From: Pseudomonadota bacterium
Lineage (GTDB): Bacteria; Pseudomonadota; Alphaproteobacteria; Sphingomonadales; Sphingomonadaceae
Direction: 5' to 3'
Length of the DNA stretch: 36,534 nt
Assembly (NCBI GenBank): GCA_963205265.1
Contig: CAUJJI010000066.1
Location: forward strand, 1 to 36,534
Shown here: piece after piece, positions 27,644 through 35,421 of the stretch
How the letters are laid out: each line of letters opens with the position of its first letter
Numbering within the stretch: the first letter of the stretch is position 1
Translations under genes and position numbers: made by a program
The notes under the pieces: model-generated
What the model saw: only the letters and a program-made list of their open reading frames with translations
Database searches by the model: none
Told to the model about the DNA's origin: nothing

Positions 27644-29152
27644 ATGGCGACCCGGCGCGAAGTGCTGGCAGGCGGTGCGGTCCTGGCGGTCGCTGCAGCC
27701 GCCCCCGCGGCGGCGGCCGGGAGATCCGGCCTGCTGGACGAGCATGACGCGCTGGGCCTTGCCGGCCTGGTGCGTGCGCGCAAGGTCTCGCCCGCCGAAT
27801 TGCTCGACAATGCCATCGCTCGAGCCGAGGCGCTCAACCCGCGCTACAACTTCATGGCGCAGAAGCTCTATGAGCGGGCGCGGGGCAAGCTGGCCGAAGG
27901 CCTCCCGCAAGGCCCCTTTACCGGGGTGCCCTGGCTGCTCAAGGATCTCAACACCCATATCGCCGGGGAACTGACCGAGGGCGGCAGCCGGTTCTACAAG
28001 GGCAACCGCGCCACCGTGACATCGGAACTGGTACGCCGGATCGAGGCGGCCGGCTTCGTCGTATTCGGCAAGACCACCACGCCCGAATTCGGCCTCACCG
28101 CGACGACCGAGAACAAGCTGAACGGCGATACCCGAAATCCCTGGAACCCGGCGCATATCGCCGGCGGCTCGTCGGGCGGATCGGCAGCTGCCGTCGCGGC
28201 TGGGGTGCTGCCAGCCGCCCATGCGACCGACGGTGGCGGCTCGATCCGCATCCCGGCTGCGTGCTGCGGCCTGTTCGGTCTCAAGCCAAGCCGGGGACGC
28301 GTGCCGATGGGGCCGGGCCGCACCGAAGGCTGGGGCGGGCTTTCGGCGCACCACGCGATCACGCGGTCGGTGCGCGACAGCGCGGCGATCCTCGATGCCA
28401 CCTGGGGAGTGGAGCCGGGCTCGCGCTATGGCGCGCCCGACCCCGAAGGCACGTTCCTCGCCAATGTCACCCGCAAACCCGGGCGGCTGCGGATCGCGCT
28501 GATGGTGACGCCCTTTGCCGGCACCCCGGTCGATCCCGAATGCGCCGAAGCTGCGCGCGCGGCCGCACGCCTGTGCGAAAGCCTGGGCCACCATGTCGAG
28601 GAAGCAGGCCCCAAGCTCGACATGGCCGCGCTCGGCTTCGCCGCTTTCGCGATCATCGGCTCGTCGGTCGCCGCCGATGTCGCCGATCGCGCCAAGGCTA
28701 CCGGCATCGATCCGGCTCAAACGCTGGAGCCGGTGAGCCTGGGCTTCGTCGAATTCGGCAAGCGCTTCTCGGCCATGGACTATGCCCGGGCCAATGCCAC
28801 ATTCCAGCAGGCGGCGAGCACCATGGCGCAGTTCATGGCCGGCTACGACGCGATCCTGTCCCCGACTCTCGCCGCCCCGCCATTGCCGCTCGGGCGGATC
28901 AACCTTTCGCCCGATTGCGATTTCGAGGAATGGGGCCAGCGCGCCGCGCTGTTCGCGGCCTATACACAGATCGCCAATTTCACCGGGCAGCCGGGCATGT
29001 CGGTGCCGCTCGCCATGTCGCGTTCGGGCCTGCCGATCGGGGTCCAGTTCCTCGGCCGCTATGGCCGCGAGGACGTGCTGCTGCGCCTGGCGGGCCAGCT
29101 CGAGCGCGCGGCACCCTGGGCGGCCAGGAGGCCCGCGGTGGCCGCACCATGA
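27644..29152 (+). CDS. Amidase-signature family hydrolase with Tat signal
   Basis: A 502-aa amidase-signature enzyme. The Ser-cisSer-Lys triad is visible as Lys100 (PWLLKDL), Ser176 (AGGSSGGS) and the nucleophile Ser200 (DGGGSIRIPA); the 24-residue spacing between the serines matches fatty acid amide hydrolase. The N terminus, TRREVLAGG plus an alanine-rich core ending near AAAAG (26), is a twin-arginine signal, so the enzyme should fold in the cytosol and act in the periplasm. The neighbours (Rieske oxygenase, CoA ligases) recall the sphingomonad bile-salt cluster, in which an amidase was reported to cleave conjugated bile salts. Hydrolysis of taurine- or glycine-conjugated bile acids is a reasonable but untested role. 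Its stop overlaps the next ATG. Confidence 0.92.
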   Translation: MATRREVLAGGAVLAVAAAAPAAAAGRSGLLDEHDALGLAGLVRARKVSPAELLDNAIARAEALNPRYNFMAQKLYERARGKLAEGLPQGPFTGVPWLLKDLNTHIAGELTEGGSRFYKGNRATVTSELVRRIEAAGFVVFGKTTTPEFGLTATTENKLNGDTRNPWNPAHIAGGSSGGSAAAVAAGVLPAAHATDGGGSIRIPAACCGLFGLKPSRGRVPMGPGRTEGWGGLSAHHAITRSVRDSAAILDATWGVEPGSRYGAPDPEGTFLANVTRKPGRLRIALMVTPFAGTPVDPECAEAARAAARLCESLGHHVEEAGPKLDMAALGFAAFAIIGSSVAADVADRAKATGIDPAQTLEPVSLGFVEFGKRFSAMDYARANATFQQAASTMAQFMAGYDAILSPTLAAPPLPLGRINLSPDCDFEEWGQRAALFAAYTQIANFTGQPGMSVPLAMSRSGLPIGVQFLGRYGREDVLLRLAGQLERAAPWAARRPAVAAP

Positions 29153-29442
29153 TCGCCGAACTGGCAGGACCGGCAGGGGTTATCGGCCTGATCGGGCTGG
29201 CAGGCCTCGCGGGGCTGCGCAATCCTTGCGACAAGGCGCGTCCGGGCGCTGCAATCCGCCTGCTGGCACTGCTCGGCTTCGGCGGGCTGGCGGGCTTCTG
29301 GATCCCGGGCGTCGGGGCGCTGGGCGCGGCCGGGGCATTCTCGCTGTGGAACCATCAGTCGCCCCGGCTGGCGGCCTGGGGCAAGGCGGCCTGGCTTTCG
29401 GCGATCGGCGCTTTCTACCTCGTCCGCCACGCCCTCGGCTAA
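29149..29442 (+). CDS. Small hydrophobic membrane protein
   Basis: A 97-aa protein starting at the ATG inside the amidase stop (ATGA overlap), a strong sign that it is a real coupled gene. Two or three transmembrane segments are likely: residues 5-23 (Gly/Leu/Ile-rich), about 38-66, and a short one near 80-94. Cys and Lys lie in the first loop. I do not recognise a family. It is the last gene of the operon; its stop overlaps by two bases with the stop of the convergent SDR. Given the exported amidase before it, a membrane partner or transporter-helper role is possible but unsupported. Confidence 0.75.
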   Translation: MIAELAGPAGVIGLIGLAGLAGLRNPCDKARPGAAIRLLALLGFGGLAGFWIPGVGALGAAGAFSLWNHQSPRLAAWGKAAWLSAIGAFYLVRHALG

Positions 29443-30221
29443 TCGCCCAGCTCGGGTGCCCAGGCCACGCCGTTGATGTGGCCGCCGCCGTCGACGAACA
29501 GCGTGTTTCCGGTAAGGTAGCGGGCATCGTCGCTGGCAAGGAAGGCCACCACCGGGGCAATGTCGGCATCGGGATCGCCCATGCGGCCCATCGGGTTGGC
29601 TGCAGCGATCCGCTCCACCATGCCCGGTTGCTGCGCCATGATCCGGCGAGTCGATTCGGCCAGTGCGGCAGGGCAGACGATGTTGCAGCAGATGCCGAAG
29701 GGCGCCCATTCGCGCGCGGCGGTGCGGGTATAGGAGCGCAGGGCTTCCTTGGCGACGTTGTAATCGGCGCTGCCCATGTGCGCGTTGACCCCATTGAGCG
29801 AGGCCAGGTTGATCACGCGGCCCCACCCTTGCGCCTTCATGTGCACAAAGGCAGCCTCCATGGTCCACTTGGCGGCATAGAAGGCGACGGCGAGCGAGGC
29901 GGCGAACATGGCATCGTCCTTGTGCTCGATCCGGGCGATGCCCTGGCTGCGCCAGGCATTGTTGACCAGGATGTCGGCCGGTCCGGCCTCGTCCATCATC
30001 GCCATGACCGCCTCGCGCTGCGAGACATCGGTTGCGATGAACAGTGCCTCGCCGCCGTCACGCCGGATTTCCGCGGCGGCGGCGCTGCCGCTCGCCGCAT
30101 CGTACTCGGCGATGACGACCATTGCCCCTTCGGCCGCGAGGCGCCGGGCCACGGCCTTGCCGATCCCGTGGCCTGCCCCGGTCACCACGGCCTTGCGGCC
30201 CGCCAGCCTGCCTGCCATCAT
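29439..30221 (-). CDS. Short-chain dehydrogenase/reductase
   Basis: A 260-aa classical SDR: TGAGHGIG at 14-21, VNNAW at 86-90 (Trp instead of Gly), Ser141, Tyr154 and Lys158 (YNVAK), and FVDGG near the C terminus. Two ATGs stand in tandem (30221 and 30218); GGGAGA upstream is better spaced for the second, so the protein may be 259 aa. The long open frame further upstream runs through the promoter and is not used. It faces operator-like copy C in a divergent promoter. Substrate unknown. Confidence 0.88.
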   Translation of the reverse strand: MMAGRLAGRKAVVTGAGHGIGKAVARRLAAEGAMVVIAEYDAASGSAAAAEIRRDGGEALFIATDVSQREAVMAMMDEAGPADILVNNAWRSQGIARIEHKDDAMFAASLAVAFYAAKWTMEAAFVHMKAQGWGRVINLASLNGVNAHMGSADYNVAKEALRSYTRTAAREWAPFGICCNIVCPAALAESTRRIMAQQPGMVERIAAANPMGRMGDPDADIAPVVAFLASDDARYLTGNTLFVDGGGHINGVAWAPELGD

Positions 30222-30273
30222 CGCGTCTCCCGATTTCGCAAAGCTTAAATCAATATTTGGTTTTGACAGTGGT

Positions 30274-30305
30274 TTGCGTATGAAATAGCGATCTACAAAA
30301 CGCAA
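30274..30305. promoter_or_regulatory. Operator-like element, copy C (TTGCGT-N20-ACGCAA)
   Basis: Exact arms TTGCGT (30274-30279) and ACGCAA (30300-30305) lie 20 bases apart, with A after the left arm and AATAG inside. A perfect -35 box TTGACA (30263-30268) lies 5 bases upstream on the plus strand, so a protein bound here would cover the -10 and start region of the SDR/MFS unit. It is 20 bases before that start and 53 bases from the divergent SDR start. Confidence 0.75.
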
Positions 30306-30324
30306 TATCAGTATGGAGAGCAAG

Positions 30325-31083
30325 ATGCGCGGTTTGGCGGGCAAGGTCGGGATCATCGCGGGCGGCGCGCGCGGAATCGGCGCGGCAACCGCGCGGCGGA
30401 TGGCCGAGGAAGGTGCCAGCGTGGTCATCGGCGACATGCTGGTCGACCTCGCCAGCGAAGTGGCTCAGGACATCACCGGCAAGGGCGGCAAGGCCATCGC
30501 GGTGGACCTTGACGGGACCAGGGCGGAATCGCAGGCCGCAATCGTCAAGGCCGCGCTCGACAGCTTCGGGCGGCTCGACTTCTACCACTCGAACCTGGCG
30601 GGCGGCACCGATGGCGACATCGACGCGCTCAACTGTCCGGTCGAGGTGCTGGAGAAAAGCTTCGCGATCAACACCAAGAGCCACTTCCTCGCCACCCAGG
30701 CGGCGCTGCCGGTGCTGCTCGAGGGCGGCGGCGGGGCGATGATCTACACGTCGTCGGGTGCGGCGGCGAACGGCGCGCCATGGCAGGTGGCCTATCCGAT
30801 GACCAAGAACGCGATCCACGCGCTCGCTCGCCATGTCGCACAGAAATGGGGCAAGAAGGGCATCCGGGCGAATGTGATCTGCCCGGGGCTGGTGCTGACC
30901 GAGGCAGCTTCGGTGCACCTGACCGACGAATACCGCGAGGCCGGCCTCAAGGCGATCCCGCACACCCGCCTGGGCAAGCCGGAGGACATCGCCGCCGCCG
31001 TCACCTTCCTCGCCTCGGAGGACGGCGAATGGGTCAATGGGCAGGTCTGGCACGTCAACGGCGGGACGCTCAAGCGTGACTGA
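30325..31083 (+). CDS. Short-chain dehydrogenase/reductase with atypical motifs
   Basis: A 252-aa SDR. The nucleotide loop reads AGGARGIG (12-19), with Ala for the usual Thr. The NNAG motif is replaced by HSNLAG (88-93). Ser143/144, Tyr157 and Lys161 (YPMTK) are intact, so catalysis is likely. ATG 30325 is chosen because GGAGAG lies just upstream; an ATG at 30313 in the same frame overlaps that ribosome site. The C terminus is HVNGGTLKRD. The MFS transporter gene starts within its last codons. Substrate unknown. Confidence 0.88.
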   Translation: MRGLAGKVGIIAGGARGIGAATARRMAEEGASVVIGDMLVDLASEVAQDITGKGGKAIAVDLDGTRAESQAAIVKAALDSFGRLDFYHSNLAGGTDGDIDALNCPVEVLEKSFAINTKSHFLATQAALPVLLEGGGGAMIYTSSGAAANGAPWQVAYPMTKNAIHALARHVAQKWGKKGIRANVICPGLVLTEAASVHLTDEYREAGLKAIPHTRLGKPEDIAAAVTFLASEDGEWVNGQVWHVNGGTLKRD

Positions 31084-32341
31084 TGCGGCGGCGCGCCGCA
31101 GCGACCCCTGGCTGGTGCTGGCTGTCCTGCTGGCGATCTACGTCGTCAATTTCGCCGACCGCTACCTGATCACTGGGCTGGTGGGGCCGATCAAGGCGGA
31201 GTTCGGCCTGGGCGATACCTTTATGGGCCTGCTGATGGGACCGGCCTTCGTCGTGCTCTATGTCGTCATGGGCGTGCCGATTGCGCGGCTGGCGGACCGG
31301 GGCTCGCGCATCCGCATCATCGCGGCGGGCTGCGTGATGTGGAGTCTGGCGACGATTGCCACCGGCCTGGCGACGGGGCCGACCAGCCTTGCGCTCTCGC
31401 GCGTGGCAGTGGGCATCGGCGAGGCCGCCTTCGTCGCGCCTGCCTATTCGTTGATGGCCGACTATTTCCGCGTCGAGAAGCGCGGCCTGGCGCTGGCCAT
31501 CCTTGGGCTTGCCACCTACTTCGGCCAGATCCTCGGCCAGGGCGGGGGCCCTGCGATGGCCGCGCTGGCCGGCTGGCGCTTCGCTTTCTGGTCGATCGGC
31601 GCGCTCGGAGTGGTGCTCGGCCTGCTTGCGCTTGTGCTGGTGCGCGAGCCGCCGCGCGAACGGCCCGTCGAAAGCGCTCCGCCGCGTCCGGATTTTCGCG
31701 GCCTGGTGCGGTTGCTACTCGCCTCGCCGGCGATGCCGCTGATCACGGCGACCATGTCGTTCGGCATGCTTTCGGGCGTGGCATTCGGCTATTGGGCGCC
31801 GGAACTCTATGCGCGCCGCTTCAGCCTCGACCCGGTCACGGTCAAGTCTGCCTTCGCGATCAATTTCGGGCTGGCCGGACTGTTAGGCATGTTCGCTTTC
31901 GGACTGGTGTCCGACCGCCTTTCGCGCCGGGGGATGGAATGGCCGTTGCGGCTGGCCTCCTTCGCGATCGGCTCCGCGACGCTGTTTGTGCTGCTCGCCA
32001 CCCAGGCGCCCAGCTTTGCCATGGTCAACCTGCTGGCGATTCCCTCGGGCCTGCTCGGCGGGGGCTGGTCCGTGGGGCTGCACGCGACGGTGCAATACAT
32101 GCTCCCCTCGAGCATCCGGGCAAGCGGCACCGCGCTCTACATCGCGGTCGCCACCCTGATAGGGCAGATCGCCGGGCCTTTCGCCGTGGGAGTGATCAGC
32201 GACCGATTGGGCGGCGATTCCGATGCCCTGCAACTGGCACTGACCCTGGTCATCCCGCTCGGCTTCCTCGGCGCGATATCCGGCTTGCTGGCCGCGCGGC
32301 ATGTCGTCGCCGATCGCGACAGGCTCGCTGCAGCCGCCTGA
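31076..32341 (+). CDS. MFS transporter (spinster-like)
   Basis: A 421-aa protein with 12 predicted transmembrane segments. The first begins at WLVLAVLLAIYVVNFADRYL, where the NxxDR motif is typical of spinster/ACS-type MFS carriers. The loop 2-3 motif reads VPIARLADRGSR, and the second half repeats it at FGLVSDRLSRRG. A cytosolic loop of about 30 residues, rich in Arg and Pro (REPPRERP), joins the halves. The proposed start is GTG 31076, overlapping the SDR stop by 8 bases; ATG 31037 is an alternative. It probably imports a steroid or exports an intermediate or by-product across the inner membrane. Confidence 0.88.
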   Translation: MTDAAARRSDPWLVLAVLLAIYVVNFADRYLITGLVGPIKAEFGLGDTFMGLLMGPAFVVLYVVMGVPIARLADRGSRIRIIAAGCVMWSLATIATGLATGPTSLALSRVAVGIGEAAFVAPAYSLMADYFRVEKRGLALAILGLATYFGQILGQGGGPAMAALAGWRFAFWSIGALGVVLGLLALVLVREPPRERPVESAPPRPDFRGLVRLLLASPAMPLITATMSFGMLSGVAFGYWAPELYARRFSLDPVTVKSAFAINFGLAGLLGMFAFGLVSDRLSRRGMEWPLRLASFAIGSATLFVLLATQAPSFAMVNLLAIPSGLLGGGWSVGLHATVQYMLPSSIRASGTALYIAVATLIGQIAGPFAVGVISDRLGGDSDALQLALTLVIPLGFLGAISGLLAARHVVADRDRLAAAA

Positions 32342-32345
32342 AGCG

Positions 32346-33098
32346 TCAGGCCGCGGTCGAGCCGCCGTCGACCACCAGCGGGTGCCCGGTGACGAAGCTG
32401 GCCTGGTCGGAGCAGAGCCACAGCACGGCCGAGGCGATCTCTTCGGCGTGGCCCATGCGACCCATGGGAGTCATCGAATCGAGCAGCTTGCGCATGTCGG
32501 GATTGGCGAGGAGCGGCGCGGTCATCGGCGTTTCGATTACTCCGGGGCACACCGCGTTGACGCGGATCCCCGCCTTGGCCCAGCGCAGCGCACCGTGCCG
32601 GGTCAGGCCGATCACCCCGTGCTTGGTCGCGGTATAGCCGGGCTGTGCCGGATTGCCGACAAGGCCGTTGATCGATGCGGTGTTGACGATCGCGCCGCCG
32701 CCCTGCGCCAGCATCACCTCGGCTTCCTCGCGCATGCAGTACATCACGCCCGAGAGGTTGATCGCGAGGCTGCGATCCCAGACATCGTCCTGGTATTCGT
32801 CGGCGCCCATGTTGTTGATTCCGGCATTGTTGTGCGCGAAATCGAGCCGCCCGTATTCCTGCACGGCGCGCGCCACCAACGCCTTGACCGCGCCTGCATC
32901 GGCCACGTTGCAACGCTGGTAGACCGCCGTTCCGCCGGCCGCGCCGATCATCGCCGCGGTTTCCTCGCCGCCGGCATCGTCGACGTCGGAGACGACCACC
33001 CTCGCGCCGGATCCGGCAAAGGCCAGCGCCGTGGACCGACCGATCCCGCCGCTGGCGCCGGTTACCAGGGCCACCTTGCCATCGAAGCCGTAATTCAT
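32346..33098 (-). CDS. Short-chain dehydrogenase/reductase
   Basis: A 250-aa classical SDR with canonical motifs: TGASGGIG (13-20), HNNAG (89-93), Ser142, Tyr155 and Lys159 (YTATK), and VVDGGSTAA at the end. SDVD after the second strand suggests NAD(H). ATG 33098 is preceded by an excellent AAGGAGG with a 6-base spacer. Its start is 17 bases from operator-like copy B, and it is divergent from the OYE gene. It ends 4 bases from the convergent MFS gene. Substrate unknown. Confidence 0.9.
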   Translation of the reverse strand: MNYGFDGKVALVTGASGGIGRSTALAFAGSGARVVVSDVDDAGGEETAAMIGAAGGTAVYQRCNVADAGAVKALVARAVQEYGRLDFAHNNAGINNMGADEYQDDVWDRSLAINLSGVMYCMREEAEVMLAQGGGAIVNTASINGLVGNPAQPGYTATKHGVIGLTRHGALRWAKAGIRVNAVCPGVIETPMTAPLLANPDMRKLLDSMTPMGRMGHAEEIASAVLWLCSDQASFVTGHPLVVDGGSTAA

Positions 33099-33114
33099 TG
33101 CGCGCCTCCTTGCA

Positions 33115-33146
33115 TTGCGTAGCAAATTGCATAGTAGGTAACGCAA
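33115..33146. promoter_or_regulatory. Operator-like element, copy B (TTGCGT-N20-ACGCAA)
   Basis: Exact arms TTGCGT (33115-33120) and ACGCAA (33141-33146) lie 20 bases apart, with A after the left arm and AATTG inside. It shares the 10 bases ATTGCGTAGC with copy A. On the minus strand TTGACC lies 5 bases upstream of the element, the same offset as TTGACA in copy C. It sits between the SDR (-) and OYE (+) genes. Confidence 0.75.
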
Positions 33147-33183
33147 ATCACGGTCAATCTTCCTTTTCGATTTAAGGATTCGA

Positions 33184-34245
33184 ATGCCAAACCCGTTGTT
33201 CACCCCGGACCGTCTTGGCGAGATCGAACTCGCCAACCGCATCGTCATGGCCCCGATGACTCGCGACCGCGCCGGGCCGGGCGATGAGCCGACCGAACTG
33301 ATGGTCGAATACTACCGCCAGCGCGCCAGTGCCGGCCTCATCGTCACCGAGGGAGCACAGCCCAGCCCGGTCGGCAAGGGCTATTGGCGAACCCCGGGCA
33401 TCCATTCGCCCGAGCAGGTCGAGGGCTGGCGCAAGGTGGCGGATGCCGTCCATGCCGAAGGCGGGCGGATCGTCGTCCAGCTGATGCACTGCGGCCGCGT
33501 CGTCGTCCCGGCGAACCGCGGCTTTGAGGCCGATGTGATCGCGCCGTCGGCCGTAGCTTGTCCCGACGACGTTCCCGGCCCCGATGGCGTGCCGGCTCCC
33601 TGCGCCATGCCGCGTGCCATTCGGGTGGAAGAGATCCCCGCGCTGGTGGCGGACTATGCGCAGGCCGCGCGCAATGCGGTCGCCGCCGGGCTCGACGGGG
33701 TCGAGCTGCACTGTGCCAGCGGCTACCTGATCAACCAGTTCCTCAACCCGGCGAGCAACCGGCGCGACGACCAATACGGCGGCGCAATCGAGAACCGCAT
33801 GCGCTTTCCCATCGCCGTCCTCGCAGCCATGGCCGAGGCTATCGGACCCGGCCGCGTCGGCTTCCGCATCGCGCCGGGCAATCCCTACAACGGCATGGAC
33901 ACCAGCGACCCGGCGGCCACTTTCGCGCCCTTCGTCAAGGCTGCAGACGCGCTTGGCCTTGCCTATGTCCACGTGATCGACATGGGGCTGGAAGATCTCG
34001 ACTCCCTGGCCATGCTGCGCGCGAACTGGTCGGGCGCGATCATCGCCAACAACATGCTGACTGCGGAAAGCGGCGAGGCCTTGCTTGCCGCCGGACGCGC
34101 CGATGCCGTCAGCTTCGGCCGCGCCTTCATCGCCAACCCGGACCTCGTCGCCCGGATGAGGGCCGGCGCCCCGCTGGCAAGGCCCGACTATGCCCGGCTC
34201 TATACCGGGGAAGAGCGCGGCTACACCGACTATCCTGCGCTTTGA
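33184..34245 (+). CDS. Old yellow enzyme family ene-reductase (NemA-like)
   Basis: A 353-aa FMN-dependent TIM barrel: 'LANRIVMAPMTRDRA' at 16-30, 'VVQLMHCGR' near 97, 'GVELHCASGYLINQFLNPASNRRDDQYGG' from 172, and 'ANNMLTAESGEALLAAGRADAVSFGRAFIANPDL' at the phosphate end. The substrate-binding pair, normally His-x2-Asn, is His176 and Ser179, while Tyr181 is kept. It probably reduces an activated C=C bond of an enone such as a 3-keto-delta4 or delta1,4 steroid. AAGGA lies just before the ATG. It is monocistronic and faces the Rieske operon tail to tail. It lacks the Fe-S and FAD domains of the reductase at 14234. Confidence 0.92.
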   Translation: MPNPLFTPDRLGEIELANRIVMAPMTRDRAGPGDEPTELMVEYYRQRASAGLIVTEGAQPSPVGKGYWRTPGIHSPEQVEGWRKVADAVHAEGGRIVVQLMHCGRVVVPANRGFEADVIAPSAVACPDDVPGPDGVPAPCAMPRAIRVEEIPALVADYAQAARNAVAAGLDGVELHCASGYLINQFLNPASNRRDDQYGGAIENRMRFPIAVLAAMAEAIGPGRVGFRIAPGNPYNGMDTSDPAATFAPFVKAADALGLAYVHVIDMGLEDLDSLAMLRANWSGAIIANNMLTAESGEALLAAGRADAVSFGRAFIANPDLVARMRAGAPLARPDYARLYTGEERGYTDYPAL

Positions 34246-34299
34246 CCCAACGCAGGCCCCCGCCGCTTGACGGGGACCCGCGCGAGACGATCGAGAGGT

Positions 34300-35406
34300 T
34301 CAACCCACGGCGCGCAATCCGGGGTCGCCTTCGGGTCGTGCATAGTAGCGGCTGTACCAGTCGCGGAACCTAGCGATCGGGCCGTCGCCTTCGCAGATGA
34401 TCGCCTGGGTCTCGAATTTCATGCGGTCCCAGATCACCTTGTCCTGGTCGAGCTGCTTGCACACATCGCGGATCAGCGCCTTCGCGACGCCGGCGCCCGG
34501 CCCTTCGGCCTGGGACTTCGGCTGCGTGAAGCCATAGCGCACCCGCAGCACGTCTTCCGAGATCGGCACCAGGCTGGCGACGAGCAGCGTTTCGGCAATC
34601 CCCCGGAAGCGCACCCATGACTGGCCGGGACCCATCGTGTCGTAAGAGATCAGGCCGTCGACCATGCCCTTGGGCGTGCCCATCCTGGCCTTCACATCGG
34701 CGCCGCGGCCCCATTCGCCCCAGCGCAGCTCGGCATCGGGCAGGCCGGCCGTGCCGTGGATGTACTGGAAGTGCGCCACGTCGACGCCGTTCTCGGCCAT
34801 GTTCTGGATCGATCCGTAGATGATCCATTCGTGCATATCGTAGGGCGTCCAGTCGGGGTCGCCGTATTCCTCGTGCACGTGGACGTCCCACATCGGCGCC
34901 ACCGAGGCGTCCGGGTGATACCAGGTCCAGATCCAGCCGTTGGCTTCGGTCACGGGCCAGGTGCGGGTGCACTTGCGCTTCACCTGCGGCGGGATCGACT
35001 TGGAATAGGGAATCTCGACCACCACGCCTTCCTCGCCGTCGTAGCGCCAGGCGTGGAAGGGGCACTCGAGCAGGTTGCCGTGCACCTTGCCGCCATGGCC
35101 CATGTGCGCGCCCATGTGCCTGCACCAGGCATCCATCAGCCGGACCTTGCCGTCCTCGCCCCGCCATATCGCGAGATCCATGTCGAAGTAGCGCAGCGGC
35201 TTGACCTCGCCCTGCTTGACGAAATCGACTTGCTCGATCGCGTACCAGCCGAAGGGGAATCCGATGTCGAGGTTGCGTTCGGCAATGCTCGGGCGGTCGT
35301 CCAGCGGGGCGACGCGCCAGTCGACCAGGTCCTTGCCGCGCAGCTTCTCGAGCAGTTGCCAGACGGCAACGGGAGGCGTGCGGGCATCGGTTGAGGTTGA
35401 AGGCAT
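34300..35406 (-). CDS. Rieske non-heme iron oxygenase, paralogue of the one at 26532
   Basis: A 368-aa oxygenase of the same length and design as the one at 26532-27638. Rieske ligands are Cys95, His97, Cys115 and His118; the iron site is NMAENGVDVAHFQYIHG with His212 and His217. The two share most residues (by eye well above half), including VAVWQ-LEKLRG-DL-DWR at the start and GVAKA-IRD-CKQ-DQDKVIWDR near the end. GGAG lies 7 bases before ATG 35406. It is the second gene of a leftward pair, 15 bases after the other Rieske gene. A steroid hydroxylase role is likely; the position attacked is not readable. Confidence 0.92.
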   Translation of the reverse strand: MPSTSTDARTPPVAVWQLLEKLRGKDLVDWRVAPLDDRPSIAERNLDIGFPFGWYAIEQVDFVKQGEVKPLRYFDMDLAIWRGEDGKVRLMDAWCRHMGAHMGHGGKVHGNLLECPFHAWRYDGEEGVVVEIPYSKSIPPQVKRKCTRTWPVTEANGWIWTWYHPDASVAPMWDVHVHEEYGDPDWTPYDMHEWIIYGSIQNMAENGVDVAHFQYIHGTAGLPDAELRWGEWGRGADVKARMGTPKGMVDGLISYDTMGPGQSWVRFRGIAETLLVASLVPISEDVLRVRYGFTQPKSQAEGPGAGVAKALIRDVCKQLDQDKVIWDRMKFETQAIICEGDGPIARFRDWYSRYYARPEGDPGLRAVG

Positions 35407-35421
35407 GGTGGTACTCCAGTG

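Noticed and set aside
29439..30437. A longer SDR start with about 72 extra N-terminal residues
   Set aside because: It would run through the divergent promoter and into the oppositely oriented SDR gene. The MAGRLAGRKAVVTG start with a GGGAGA site is typical of the family.
17224..33183. KstR- or KstR2-type operators in the intergenic regions
   Set aside because: Neither the TnnAACnnGTTnnA nor the CAAGnnCTTG type of palindrome was seen; the repeated element found has a different sequence and spacing.
34246..34299. Possible terminator CCCCG-loop-CGGGG between the OYE and Rieske genes
   Set aside because: The stem is only 5 bp and is not followed by a T run; too weak to call.
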